A DNA stretch of 64,000 nt from Thiocapsa sp. (GCF_018399035.1 NZ_CP073760.1:1798001-1862000), one strand, 5' to 3'. Counted from the first letter of the stretch, positions 7,830 through 17,618 are shown. The notes: generated from the sequence alone by a model not told the origin. Translations and numbers: made by a program.

Positions 7830-9860
7830 ATGACCATACCCTCAGCTGGCCTGAACCAGGCCGAACGCCGCGAGTGGTGGATCGCCAACGGCCGCGGAGG
7901 CTATGCCGCGGGCACGGTCGCCGGCGGCCTGACCCGCGGCTACCACGGCATCCTGACCGCAACGATCGATCCGCCGCTCGGGCGCCGCCTGCAGGTCGCC
8001 AAGCTGGACGCGACCCTGATCGACGGGGAACACCACTGGCCGCTCTTCACCAACCGCTGGGCCGACGGTTGCATCGCGCCGGACGGGCATGGGCTGATCG
8101 ACGCCTTCCGCCTGGACGGGCGCATGCCGGTGTGGCATTGGGCCTGCGGCGATCTCTTGGTCGAGCAGCGCATCTGGATGCCGCCGGGCGAGGACAGCGT
8201 CTGGTCGGTCTATCGGCTCCTGCGAGGCCGTCCGGGTACCGCGACGCGCGTGCGCATCGCCCTGCTGCTTGCCGATCACGACCATCACCACGTCGGTCAC
8301 AAGGGCGACTTCGATCCGATCCTGACCCTCGACGGCGACGGCGACGGCGAAGCGCGCTTGACGGCGCGTTGCGCCGACGGACACGACATTACCCTGATCG
8401 CCGTCGGCGGACGCATGCGGATCGACCGCGACTGGATCGAGCACTTCGGCTTGCCGATCGAGCGCGAACGCGGGCTACCGGATCAGCACGACCTGTTGCG
8501 CGTCGGTTTCGCCGAGCTGTCCCTGAGCACGACCGCGTGGTCCGGTGTGTTGGCGACGGTTGCACTCGACGCCACGACCGGCCCCGTGCCGGATCCCGAG
8601 CAGGCATTGGAGCGCTTCCGGCAGCAGGATCGCGCGCTCCTTCAGACCGCACGGACCCATCACAAGCAGATTCCGGACATCCCCGGCTGGGTCGAGCAGC
8701 TCATCCTCGCCGCCGACAGCTTCCTGATCGAGCGGCCGATCGGCACCCTGCCCGCCGGGCAATCGCAGGCCAAAGGCGCATCCGTCATCGCCGGCTACCC
8801 CTGGTTCGGCGACTGGGGTCGCGACACCATGATCGCGCTGCCCGGACTCACCCTCGCGACCGGTCGACCCGAGATCGCCAAACGCATCCTGGAGACCTTC
8901 GCGGGCTTCGTCGACGGCGGCATGCTGCCGAACCGCTTCCCCGGTGCCGGCGAGACGCCCGTCTACAACACGGTCGATGCGGCACTCTGGTTCATCGATG
9001 CCTGGCGCGCCTATATCGAGGTAACGGATGACCGCGCCGCACTCGCCCGAGTGTTCCCGATCCTGGAGTCGATCCTCTCGCACTATCGCGAAGGCACCCG
9101 CTACGGGATCGGCATGGACCCCAGCGACGGACTGATCCGCGCCGGGGAGCCGGGAGTGCAGCTCACCTGGATGGATGCGAAGGTCGGGGATTGGGTGGTG
9201 ACCCCGCGGATCGGCAAGCCGGTGGAGATCAATGCGCTCTGGTACCACGGGCTGAGGGTGATGGCCGATTTCGCCGAGCGGTTGGGTCGCGATCCGCGAG
9301 GCTATCGCAGCGCAGCGGATCGGACGCGCGCCGGTTTTGCCCGATTCGTGCGTCTGGACGGCGAAGGTCTCTACGATGTCATCGACGGCCCGGATGGCGA
9401 GGGCGCGCGTATTCGCCCCAATCAGATCTTCGCGGTCAGCCTGACGCACTCGCCGATCGACGCGCCCGCCCGAGCCTCGGTCGTCGAGGTCTGTGCGCGT
9501 CATCTACTCTGTCCCGACGGCTTGCGCACCCTGGCGCAAGAAGACCCCGATTATCGGGGTCGTTACGAAGGGGATGTCTGGAGTCGCGATGCGGCCTACC
9601 ATCAGGGCACGGTCTGGGCTTGGCTGCTGGGTCACTACGCCCTCGCGGAATACCGAGTGACCGGCGATGCGGCGGCAGCCCAAGCGCGGCTTGAGCCGAT
9701 CGCCGATCATCTTCGCGACGCCGGAATCGGTAGCGTCGGCGAGATCTTCGACGGTGATCCGCCGCACCACCCGCGCGGCTGTCCGGCGCAAGCCTGGTCG
9801 GTCGCCTGTATTCTGGATGCCTGGATACAGCTGGAGCGCATCCGCAGGAGACTCACGTGA
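7830..9860 (+). CDS. Amylo-alpha-1,6-glucosidase, glycogen debranching
   Basis: This 676-residue cytoplasmic protein has an N-terminal beta-sandwich domain (residues 1-280, with WWIANGRGGYAAGTVAGG near 14-31 typical of the GDE_N domain) and a C-terminal alpha/alpha-barrel with WFGDWGRDTMIALPGL near residues 325-340 and the late WSRDAAYHQGTVWAWL stretch. That layout is the bacterial amylo-1,6-glucosidase (GH133-like) that trims branch stubs during glycogen breakdown. The ATG at 7830 is preceded by little Shine-Dalgarno sequence. Its stop overlaps the GTG start of the following glucosidase pseudogene by four bases (GTGA), so the two formed an operon for storage-polysaccharide use. Confidence 0.88.
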   Translation: MTIPSAGLNQAERREWWIANGRGGYAAGTVAGGLTRGYHGILTATIDPPLGRRLQVAKLDATLIDGEHHWPLFTNRWADGCIAPDGHGLIDAFRLDGRMPVWHWACGDLLVEQRIWMPPGEDSVWSVYRLLRGRPGTATRVRIALLLADHDHHHVGHKGDFDPILTLDGDGDGEARLTARCADGHDITLIAVGGRMRIDRDWIEHFGLPIERERGLPDQHDLLRVGFAELSLSTTAWSGVLATVALDATTGPVPDPEQALERFRQQDRALLQTARTHHKQIPDIPGWVEQLILAADSFLIERPIGTLPAGQSQAKGASVIAGYPWFGDWGRDTMIALPGLTLATGRPEIAKRILETFAGFVDGGMLPNRFPGAGETPVYNTVDAALWFIDAWRAYIEVTDDRAALARVFPILESILSHYREGTRYGIGMDPSDGLIRAGEPGVQLTWMDAKVGDWVVTPRIGKPVEINALWYHGLRVMADFAERLGRDPRGYRSAADRTRAGFARFVRLDGEGLYDVIDGPDGEGARIRPNQIFAVSLTHSPIDAPARASVVEVCARHLLCPDGLRTLAQEDPDYRGRYEGDVWSRDAAYHQGTVWAWLLGHYALAEYRVTGDAAAAQARLEPIADHLRDAGIGSVGEIFDGDPPHHPRGCPAQAWSVACILDAWIQLERIRRRLT

Positions 9861-11700
9861 GCGAATGGCCGATCAACGCCGAGCGCGAACGCTTGGAAGA
9901 GGCGCGCCTCGGCACCGCCGACTGGCGTCTCTGGGGCCCCTATCTCGCCGAGCGCGCCTGGGGAACGGTGCGCGAGGATTACAGCGCCGACGGCAACGCC
10001 TGGGATCACTTCACGCATGAGCAGGCGCGCTCGCGCGTCTATCGGTGGAACGAAGACGGGCTCGGCGGCATCTGCGATCGCGAGCAGCGACTCTGCTTTG
10101 CGCTCGCACTCTGGAACGGGCGCGACCCCTTTTTGAAGGAGCGCGCCTTCGGGCTGACCGGACCGCAGGGCAATCGCGGCGAGGACGTGAAGGAGTGCTG
10201 GTTCTATCGAGACGCTCTGCCCACGGCGAGCTATCTGCGCTATCTCTACAAGTATCCGCAGGCGCCCTTCCCCTATCGCGGGCTGATCGAGGAGAACGCC
10301 CGGCGCTCCCGCCAGGATCCGCCCTACCTGCTCACCGACACCGGCTGTTTCGACGCGCAGCGCTATTGGGACGTCGACGTCTTCTACGCCAAGGCCGGCC
10401 CGCGCGAGATCCATATCCGCATCTATCTGAAGAACCGCGGCCCGGAGGCCGCCGAGATCCATCTCTTGCCGACCCTCTGGCTCCGCAACACCTGGTCATG
10501 GGACGAAGGCGCGGAGCCTCCGGTGCTGCGGGCGGCGACCGCCCCGGACGGCGCCGCTTGGGCGGTCGAGGCGAAGCACCCGACGCTCGGCACCTATCAC
10601 CTCTACGGCTCGCATCGCGCCGAGCTGCTCTTCACCGAGAACCTCTCCAACGCCGAGCTGCTCTGGGGCAGCCCCAACCCGTCTCCCTACGTCAAGGACG
10701 CCTTCCACCGTCGCGTGGTTCAGGGCGACACGGCAGCGGTCAATCCGGCGCTCGTTGGGACCAAATGCGCGGCCTGGGGCCATTGGACCGTCGGCCCGCA
10801 ACAGCACGCCATGGTCGATCTGGTGCTCAGCGCCGAGCCGCTCGCCCAACCCTTCGCGCGCAGCGAGCGCACGCTCTCCATCCGCCAGTCCGAGACCACC
10901 GTCTTCTACGACGATCTCCTGCCCGAGGCGCCGAGATCGTCGACCGGCGACTCCTGGCAAACGCGCCGGGCTTCGCCGACCTGCTGAGCGTCCATAAAGG
11001 CGGGCTCTTCCGGGGCAGCACCGTCTGTCTCTGTCCGGATTGGGAAAACGACCGGGGCGAGCACCTGCTCGCCCTGGTCGATCACACCATGCTGCCGCGG
11101 ATCCTGGAGCGCCTGCTCGACGAGGAGCAGTTCCTGTCGCGCTTCGGGATCCGCAGCGTGAGCCGGATCCACGCCACCCAGACCCACTTGGGCCGCATCC
11201 CCGGGATCGGCGAGGCACTGATGGAGTACGTCCCCGGCGAGTCGAACTCGCCCCTGTTCGGCGGCAACTCCAACTGGCGCGGCCCCATCTGGCTGCCGAC
11301 CAACTACTCGCTCGTGCAGGCGCTGGAGAAATACCACCGCTTTCTCGGACCCGGGTTTCAGGTCCCGGTCGCCTGCAAAGACGGCCAACGGCTCAACCTC
11401 GGCGAGATCGCCACCTTGATTGCCGAACGCCTCGTCAATCTCTACCGACCTCCGAACGGCGCGCCGCCGCCGGCCCTGGTCCGCGAGGGACCACTGCACG
11501 ACGATGTCCACTGGCGCGACCTGCTAAGCTTTCATGAGTATTTCCACGGCGAGACCGGCGAGGGTCTCGGCGCCTCGCACCAAACCGGTTGGACCGGACT
11601 GCTCGCCAATCTGGTGATGCGTCGCTATCGGAAAGACATCACCCCTTGGAGCGGGCTGGACCGCGGGACCGAGGCCGCGCCGATCGACGAGATTGCCTGA
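9857..11700 (+). pseudogene. GH63-like glucosidase with a large internal deletion
   Basis: The frame starting GTG at 9857 codes for the N-terminal beta domain (about 357 residues, from MSEWPINAERERLEEARLG to TTVFYDDLLPEA). At 10922-10936 the frame changes, and a second frame (LLANAPGFADLLSVHKGGL to the stop at 11700) codes for the C-terminal part of the alpha/alpha barrel (GNSNWRGPIWLPTNYSL). Intact MGH1-like/GH63 relatives are about 880 residues; here roughly 270 central residues, with the expected catalytic acids, are absent. A short shared GCCGAG-like sequence at the junction suggests slippage or recombination. The product is presumably inactive, unless the two halves are read differently. 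It overlaps the debranching enzyme gene. Confidence 0.8.
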
Positions 11701-12058
11701 GAGGGACCTGTCCTGGCGATCGCCGGAGCACACCCCCGCCCGTCATTCAGGCCAGTTTCACGATCTGGTCGAGAACGGCGCCTACCGAAGTTCCTCCCAG
11801 CTCGGCCCGCCGTATCGGATCGGCCCCTCGATGCTCGACGGCGTGGAACTGGAGCTTGGCGCACTGGTGAACGACGGTGGGGTGTGAATGAGAAGCGCAA
11901 AAAAAGGCCACAACTTGATTCACGACGGCAGTTCGCCCTGCCCCGGGTGCACGACGGCGGCCAGCCTCATCCGCCGAAGAACCCTGCAGGATCCGGAATG
12001 AAGTGCTTCTATCGCAGCGTTGCGGCTCTTCCCAAACGACGGCACGTTTTCCAATCGC
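11701..12058. other. Intergenic region with possible decayed coding
   Basis: A short frame ending at 11887 (GAYRSSSQLGPPYRIGPS...) looks somewhat protein-like but has no start with a ribosome site and no family I recognise. It may be a gene remnant. Nothing else is visible until the promoter at 12059. Confidence 0.35.
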
Positions 12059-12087
12059 TTGACTCAGGCTCTTTGCATCGGTATATT
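12059..12087 (+). promoter_or_regulatory. Sigma-70-type promoter for the small exported protein
   Basis: TTGACT at 12059-12064 and TATATT at 12082-12087 are separated by exactly 17 bases, close to the sigma-70 consensus. The region is unusually AT-rich for this window. The ATG of the downstream gene is 35 bases after the -10 box. Confidence 0.7.
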
Positions 12088-12121
12088 AGCATTAACTTAT
12101 TTTATAGCAGAGCAAAGACTC

Positions 12122-12475
12122 ATGAAATCCACACTCTTGATGCTGGTCGCGACCCTCGTCGCGTCTCCCGCCGTGCTGTCGGACACCAACCCGCTGGCAC
12201 TCGACCTCGATCGCAGTGTCGCGCATGACCGGACCTTCGCAACACAGGCCGGCCAGGACTGGTACGAGCAACAGCGCCGGATCGCCGCGGAGCTCGAGGC
12301 AGAGCACCTGCTCGCGAAGCTGCATGAAGGCGTTGTGACACACACCGGGGATTTCAGCAGCATCGAGCATGCGCAGATCGCCAATGCCCTCGTTGATCCG
12401 CGCGTGATCGATCTGCTCGAGTCCAGTGCCTATTACGAGGCCGTTTTCCAGGGGCGTGTTCCGATCCTCAACTGA
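12122..12475 (+). CDS. Small exported protein, unknown function
   Basis: The 117-residue product begins MKSTLLMLVATLVASPAVLS, a clear signal peptide, and the mature part is a charged, likely helical chain (about 95 residues) without cysteines. I do not recognise a family. The gene has its own near-consensus promoter 35 bases upstream and a strong intrinsic terminator 25 bases downstream, so it is an independently transcribed single gene. A periplasmic location is inferred. Confidence 0.7.
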   Translation: MKSTLLMLVATLVASPAVLSDTNPLALDLDRSVAHDRTFATQAGQDWYEQQRRIAAELEAEHLLAKLHEGVVTHTGDFSSIEHAQIANALVDPRVIDLLESSAYYEAVFQGRVPILN

Positions 12476-12499
12476 TCGCATCAGCCTCTCGCCGAAAAG

Positions 12500-12532
12500 A
12501 CCATGCGGCCCCCAGGCCGCATGGTTTTTTTG
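12500..12532 (+). terminator. Rho-independent terminator
   Basis: A perfect 11-bp stem, ACCATGCGGCC paired with GGCCGCATGGT, has a four-base loop and is followed directly by seven T. It ends transcription of the small exported protein gene 25 bases after its stop. Confidence 0.9.
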
Positions 12533-12572
12533 TGTCTTGTCGGACCGGTTGCCCTGTCTCGGAGGAATCGTT

Positions 12573-13073
12573 ATGACGCGAATACGCTCGATGCGAACCA
12601 CCGCCATCGCCGTCTTTGGACTGCTCGCCATCCTGGCCGGGAAGGTCGGCGCGGTCCTGCCGCCGGATGCGGTGGAGGGGCTCAAGGCCGATGCCCAAGC
12701 GGTCCTCGAAGTGAAGGTGTTGGAGGTGCAGACCGCTGCGGATCCGGCGGGGCGCTTCGACGTCGTCTATCGCATGGAGGTCATCTCCGTGCTGCGCGCG
12801 ACCACGCGGGTAGAGCCGGGCGAGACCATCCGGGTGCGCTCGTACGGCGTGAGTCAGGCGCTCCTCGACCGTGGCTTTGTCGGCCCCAAGATCCCGGCCC
12901 TCCTGGAGCCGGGCTGGATCGGCACCGCCTACCTCGATCCCGACCCGCAGGCCTCCGGCGCCGACGCCGAGCGCCAATTCACGATCGCCGCGCACGGCGA
13001 CAGCTTCGTGGAGCTGCCCCCGGGTCCGCCGTCGCTGAAGTACAGCGTCATGCCGTCCGAAGGCGAGCAGTGA
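12573..13073 (+). CDS. Exported hypothetical protein
   Basis: The 166-residue product starts MTRIRSMRTTAIAVFGLLAILAG, an N-terminal signal peptide with a twin-Arg-free charged region and a cleavage site near VGAVLP. The mature part has alternating beta-strand patterns (VLEVKVLEVQTAA, YRMEVISVLRATTRV, TIRVRSYG) reminiscent of a small beta-barrel or sandwich. No family is recognised. GGAGGA 7 bases before the ATG fixes the start. It follows the terminator of the previous gene and so is a separate unit. Confidence 0.7.
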   Translation: MTRIRSMRTTAIAVFGLLAILAGKVGAVLPPDAVEGLKADAQAVLEVKVLEVQTAADPAGRFDVVYRMEVISVLRATTRVEPGETIRVRSYGVSQALLDRGFVGPKIPALLEPGWIGTAYLDPDPQASGADAERQFTIAAHGDSFVELPPGPPSLKYSVMPSEGEQ

Positions 13074-13238
13074 GTTGACGTTGACGGTCGCGACCGGGCT
13101 TGGCCGAAACCCCGACGCGCCTCGAACTTATACAAATTGAGAATCGGATTGCCGATTTGTATGGTTTCGACATGCTCCGGCACCTCGAACATCATCCCTT
13201 TAAGGTCCGGGCCTTCGTAGGCAACAAGGGCGAGCTCC

Positions 13239-13497
13239 ATGTCCATCGCGAAAGCCGGTCAGCGCATTGCATCACTCGCAGACCGGGAGCAATACGCACC
13301 GCCGAAGTCACCTCAACACTGGGTCGATGGCCGGAGTGCCAAAGAGGTCGCTCGGGCGTGGCTCGAGGGCGGCGGGACAACCATGCCGCACGAGGTTCTG
13401 GCGGTGCTGGCCGGCCATCCGCGTTTCAACGACGTGCTGTCATGGGACGCGGAACCGGAAGCAAGGCTTCGCTTCGATGCGCTACGCGGACCTCAAA
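13239..13497 (+). pseudogene. Probable truncated hypothetical gene
   Basis: From the ATG at 13239 about 85 residues look like real protein (DGRSAKEVARAWLEGG, then HEVLAVLAGHPRF and LRFDALRG). The frame then runs into the antisense of the neighbouring minus-strand gene and loses protein character. This suggests the 3' part was lost and the remaining fragment now collides with the 3' end of that gene. I do not recognise the family with confidence. Confidence 0.4.
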
Positions 13498-13880
13498 GTG
13501 CGCCTTGCTCGGACTACCCCGGACGGCTCCAGCCCCGTGCGCCAATCCTCCACGAACATCTCGATCGACTCGATGAAGTCCGGATCGTGCTCGGTCCGGT
13601 TGATGGTGCAATGTACGAGCACGCCCTCGGGCTCCGAGGTCACCGTCCAAGCCAGCGCGTTCGGGCAGCCGGGCAGAGTGAAGCGCACGCCGTCGCGGAT
13701 CGGCTCGCGCCGCACCTCGAACTGGCCCCAGAGGCAGTAGATCTCGCCCGCATCGCGGTCTTCCCGCCAGCTCAAGACCCGGTCGATTGCCGTGCAGTGC
13801 TCGGCAAGTCGCGGCCCGGTGATCCGATCGCGCAGCTGATCAGCGGACGCGACGAGGCGCGCGGTGGCATAAAACTCCAT
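13482..13880 (-). CDS. Hypothetical protein
   Basis: The 132-residue protein (MEFYATARLVASADQLRDRI) has balanced composition, with strands such as EIYCLWGQFEVRREPI and GVRFTLPGCPNALAW and a final FIESIEMFVEDWRTGLEP helix. It looks like a genuine small alpha/beta cytoplasmic protein, but I recognise no domain. Its 3' end overlaps the truncated plus-strand fragment. Its upstream side carries a GGACAGTTTACCTAA motif about 40 bases away. Confidence 0.6.
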   Translation of the reverse strand: MEFYATARLVASADQLRDRITGPRLAEHCTAIDRVLSWREDRDAGEIYCLWGQFEVRREPIRDGVRFTLPGCPNALAWTVTSEPEGVLVHCTINRTEHDPDFIESIEMFVEDWRTGLEPSGVVRARRTLRSA

Positions 13881-13917
13881 CGGTGAGGCTCCTGTCGCGA
13901 GGCGGCAGCAATTGCGG

Positions 13918-13932
13918 GGACAGTTTACCTAA
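13918..13932 (+). repeat. GGACAGTTTACCTAA motif, copy 1
   Basis: The same 15-mer occurs at 24923-24937, there next to a decayed REP-associated transposase gene. Here it is continued by TTCTGTTCCGGC. It may be the edge of a transposase-linked repeat. Confidence 0.6.
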
Positions 13933-14062
13933 TTCTGTTCCGGCAACTCAAGGAGATCACAGGCGCTCGCCCTCAATAGTCTTGGTTGCTTGATCCTTGT
14001 GGCACTCCGCACCGAATCGTGGATTCGGCGCGTGGCTGAAGCTCCTTGCTAGTCAGGATGGA

Positions 14063-14173
14063 TTAAAATTTTATATTTATTAATACTTTAAACCGCGCCG
14101 GCTCCAGCGGCTCTGAAATCCGCCGGGGCCGATCCCATCCAAAAACATCGCATACCGCACTGGGCGCGGTTTA
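14063..14173. mobile_element. Half copy of the palindromic element (copy 2)
   Basis: Unit B (14089-14173, 85 bp) is identical to unit B of copy 1. The AT-rich linker precedes it (14066-14088). Unit A is missing; only a TTA remains at 14063-14065 where A should end. The right edge (CGCGGTTTA) abuts the 3' end region of the group II intron. Confidence 0.85.
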
Positions 14174-14301
14174 AGTACGCGGAGAGTAAGCCGGGTTCTT
14201 GCCGTCGGTTAGGCTGATGTTTGTGTTCTCGGTTTGCCGCCTGGTTTCCCGGCGGTGCCACATGATCTCGGCCATACGACGGTTCGTTCCCGGCTCCTCG
14301 C

Positions 14302-14335
14302 AGAACCGGACTTGGAGTGTTACACCATCCGGCTC
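14302..14335 (-). ncRNA. Group II intron domain V
   Basis: Reading the minus strand from 14335, GAGCCGGATGGTGTAACACT is followed by CCAAGTCCGGTTCT. This is the typical 34-nt domain V hairpin, the catalytic core of the ribozyme. The end of the RT frame runs into it, as is usual for several bacterial intron classes. Confidence 0.85.
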
Positions 14336-15653
14336 CCAGCTTGAGTCATCCACCAAGGGACGGGGTAGAGATCATGGATGATCCGAGCACGCGGCAGCAG
14401 GGGGCGAATGGCGGCGCTGAAGCGCTTCCAGGTCAACGAGCGGCGCTGACTGCGGCGGTTTAGCCACTTAAACAGCAGGCCGCCGGCGAAGTGGATGTAA
14501 CTCGCCAAGGCGCGGCCGTTGCCGCTCACCCCGTAGTACTGGAGATGCCCGCGCAGGTGGCGCACGAGGTAGGCCAGCATGGCCGCCCCGCCCTGCGTGC
14601 GCAGGCCGCGTAGTCGCTCGTTCAACAGTTTGAGCTTCTTGGCCATGCGCTTGCCGTCGGTCTTGCGCCCGACCACGAACCGGCCCCGACGACTACGGCC
14701 CACATAGTGGGTGAAGCCGAGGAAGCTGAAGGTGCGCGATCCTGCCGCGGTGTCGGCACGTTGCCCAAGGGCGTGGCTGCCGAAGCGTAACAGCGCGGTT
14801 TTGCTCGGTTCGACTTCCAGGTCGAAGGCCGCCAGTCGTTCGGTCATGGCGGCCAGGAAGGCGTTGGCATCGGCCTCGTACTCGAAGCAGGCGACATAGT
14901 CGTCGGCGTAGCGGATCAGGTAGGCTTTGCCGGCACAGCCCCTGGCGAAACGTTTCTCGAACCACAGGTCGAGCACGTAGTGCAGGTAGATATTGCTGAG
15001 CACGGGCGAGACCAAACCCCTTGCGGGGCACCCTCGTCGCTGGCCGTGAATGCGCCGTCTTCCATGACGCCGGCCTTCAGGAAGCGCCGCACGATCCGCA
15101 GAAGATTGGGATCGGCGATGCGGTGCTCCAGGAAGCGCAGTAAATGGGCATGCGAGAGATGATCGAAGAAGCCTTTGATGTCGGCCTCAACCACCCATTG
15201 CGTTTCTGCGTTGGTGATGACCTCCGCGACCCGCCGCAACGCATCGTGCGCGCTACGACCGGGACGAAAGCCATACGAGCAGTCGCAAAATTCCGGCTCC
15301 CAGATGGCTTGCAGGAGGCGGCTGAGCCGATCCTGCACCAATCGGTCCTCGAAGCTCGGCACACCCAGCGGACGGTAGCGTCCATCCCCCTTGGGAATGT
15401 AGCTGCGCCGCACCGGTTGCGGCCGGTAGCCCATTCGGCGTATCCGCGCCGACAGGTCGTCCAGTTGCGCGTCCAGGTCCTTTCCGTAGTCGTCTTTTCT
15501 TACCCCATCGACTCCGGGCGCCTTGTTTCCTTTCTGTCGCTCGAAGCTTTCGCGCAAGCCCTCGGGGTCGAACAACAACCCCATCAGAGAATTGAACCGC
15601 TCTCGCAGTTGCTCGCGCGCCATCAGTGTGAAACGCTCAAGTTTGGTTGTCAC
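14320..15653 (-). pseudogene. Group II intron reverse transcriptase/maturase, one-base frameshift
   Basis: A GTG start at 15653 gives VTTKLERFTLMAREQLRERF and RT motifs GNKAPGVDGV, SYIPKGDGRYRPLG and ADIKGFFDHL. The frame breaks at about 15016-15021, where GAPQG is followed by VWSRP instead of GLVSPVLSNIYLHYVLD, which lies in the next frame. One missing G in a run of G explains the shift exactly. Downstream the YADDYV catalytic box, the maturase X domain and the end WMTQAGSRMV are intact. There is no HNH endonuclease. The gene is inactive unless this is a sequencing error or a programmed shift. Confidence 0.85.
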
Positions 15654-16439
15654 GGACAGAATCCTCTCGGCGTAGGGCCGTGTGTCGCTTTCGCGTTGTC
15701 TCAAACCGCCACCCCTTTGCTCGACCCGCATTACCGGGCGTCATCGCTCGTATGGATGGCTCCGACTTCCACGCACCACCGTCCGTGTCCTCGCTTTCTA
15801 CACTTGTTCACGGGTGCCCGCCTCCGGCGGACCGATACGTGGATCTCCCTGGTTACCACGTGTTCTCCATGTCAGGCTCGATACGGCCTCGGACCCTGGG
15901 AGTATCCGTACCGCTCGCCATCGCGCAGCACGGATTGTTGCCTGCCGGAGGGACAAACCCGTCGGCACTCCCGACTGTTCTTTACGGGGCTCAACACCTT
16001 CAAGGTCGGCTCCACCCGTTACCTTTGCACCTCGCCTGCTTTCGTGCCTACGCATCGACGTGTCCGTTGCCGTCCACGCCGCAAGGCTCGATACTGGGCT
16101 CGCGGCGCACGATTACCCAGGCGGGATTCCCACCCGCTAGAACACGCGGCCTTGCCAGGCCGCACTGCCCCCGGAACTCAAGATGCCTGGGAGACAAAAG
16201 GAAAGCCGCGGTCCTGACGCGCCGGGTCGAGGCCAAGAGTCAAGCATCGGAGCCGGCGCCATTCGAGGACGCCATGTGCGAGATTCCGGCATCAGGAAAG
16301 TCCTGTGGACCCATCGAATCTGGTTGAAGGAGCGCTGAGTCATCCCGACCTCGGAACGCCATGCGAGAATGTCGCACTCTAACGGGCTGCAGACACTGCA
16401 TTTTGGTCCATTCTAACCAGCAGGTGATTCCTCTTGTCG

Positions 16440-17168
16440 ATGAAACCCCTTGTGATCGAGAACGATGTTATCTCCGACCTCGCGTTGGACGTCACGCAGG
16501 CGGTGCTCGCCAGGAGCGAGGAAGCCCGGGCGATCATGGAAGACCAATCCGGCCCCATAGACCTCGCGCGGGCCTTGGCGGACTTCTTCCCGGTCGCCGG
16601 GGCCTTGGAAAGTGGAGGGGCGCACCTGGATCAGGAGCACCTGCAGGAATTCTGCGCCTACGGGCTGGATTTGCTTGACCGTCTCGCCTTCCTGGTACGG
16701 AAAGTCGAGATCATGGACAGGAGAGACACGATTGCGCGCATGTTTGCCTCGATGGGGGTTTGGGTGGCTCGCCGCGGCGCGACCATCGATAACTTGGAGG
16801 GCACCGCCGATGGCTTCGGCATGATCGTGAACGCCACGAGCGTGACCGATGACCTCCGATCCTTGTGCGGCCTCATGGAGGAGGTCATCGAGGCTGCATC
16901 GATGAGGTTGCAGCTGGACGAGGACCGTGGTGACGCCTGGCGTCCTTGGCGCGTCATCAATCTCAACGCCGGCATCGCCGCAACCCGATCGCTCGACCCG
17001 GAGCTCATGGAGCGAACGTTCGACAAAATGAGCCGCCGGCTGCCTTACGACATGCCGGGCTTCCTTGCCGACGGCATGCGGCAAGCGGCCTTCCAAAACG
17101 TACCGGATGCGGTCAAGGACGTGATGCGAAGGCACATGGAAAGGTGGCCGGCCAACGCGCTCCACTAG
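16440..17168 (+). CDS. Hypothetical protein
   Basis: Starting at the ATG 16440 (MKPLVIENDVISDL; a TTG two codons earlier is possible) the 242-residue protein is soluble, helix-rich and without obvious catalytic motifs. It contains stretches such as LRSLCGLMEEVIEAASMRLQL and FDKMSRRLPYDMPGFL. I recognise no family. It starts 63 bases outside the intron's 5' boundary, so the intron sits in its promoter region. A weak terminator lies about 190 bases downstream. Confidence 0.6.
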   Translation: MKPLVIENDVISDLALDVTQAVLARSEEARAIMEDQSGPIDLARALADFFPVAGALESGGAHLDQEHLQEFCAYGLDLLDRLAFLVRKVEIMDRRDTIARMFASMGVWVARRGATIDNLEGTADGFGMIVNATSVTDDLRSLCGLMEEVIEAASMRLQLDEDRGDAWRPWRVINLNAGIAATRSLDPELMERTFDKMSRRLPYDMPGFLADGMRQAAFQNVPDAVKDVMRRHMERWPANALH

Positions 17169-17359
17169 CACGAAGTTCCACCCTTCAAGGAACATACGGC
17201 ATTTGATTTTCTGATTCGCGGCGCGCCGCATGGGCCCGGAGAGTCGGGCCATCGGGGTCGACATGCCCCCCATGATGCGCGAATGCGCACGGCTCGCCGG
17301 GCTCGTCGACCGGGTCGAGATCCGCCGGCGCCGCGTCCAGCGCACCAATAGCTCTGATT

Positions 17360-17386
17360 ATCCGATGTGTTATCGGAGTTTTTTCC
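17360..17386 (+). terminator. Weak intrinsic terminator
   Basis: A 6-bp stem TCCGAT/ATCGGA with a GTGTT loop is followed by GTTTTTT. It would end transcription from the hypothetical gene that stops at 17168. Confidence 0.55.
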
Positions 17387-17618
17387 ATCGCTTCTCTGCT
17401 CGTCGGCCGGCGCGCCCCGGCTATCATCGCGGGGAACCTACCGGCCGAGGGACTCGACGAGGTTCTTTTCGCGCCCGCCGGCACGAGTACGGCCCCCGGC
17501 CAGCGGCTGCGCGTTCAGCGGCACCTGCGACGCCCTCGAGCCCGTCCGTTGTGGCGCCGCCCGACCCTCCGTTTTGTTCCGACCCCCGTGACAGCCGCCG
17601 ATCGGAGTCCTATCCACC

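Larger units (their letters stand above)
14174..16377 (-). mobile_element. Group II intron, RT-encoding
   Basis: On the minus strand a GTGCGAC boundary at 16377 starts a structured region of about 700 bases, followed by a reverse transcriptase frame and a recognisable domain V (14302-14335). The 3' end is near 14174-14200, directly beside the half palindromic element. The encoded protein lacks an endonuclease domain, as in class C and related bacterial introns that insert behind terminators. The plus strand of the 5' region carries long spurious frames, a common annotation trap in these introns. The exact 3' splice site could not be set. Confidence 0.8.

Noticed and set aside
12929..13246. 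Minus-strand frame overlapping the exported hypothetical gene
   Set aside because: The first 50 residues look protein-like, but there is no ribosome site and most of the frame is antisense to a better-supported gene.
15144..16327. Plus-strand frames over the 5' half of the intron
   Set aside because: They lie antisense to the structured intron RNA and recur wherever such introns occur; no ribosome site or domain.
16371..16430. Integron attC site at the intron's 5' exon
   Set aside because: TCTAAC occurs twice nearby, but there is no matching GTTRRRY end or attC-like fold, and no integron integrase.
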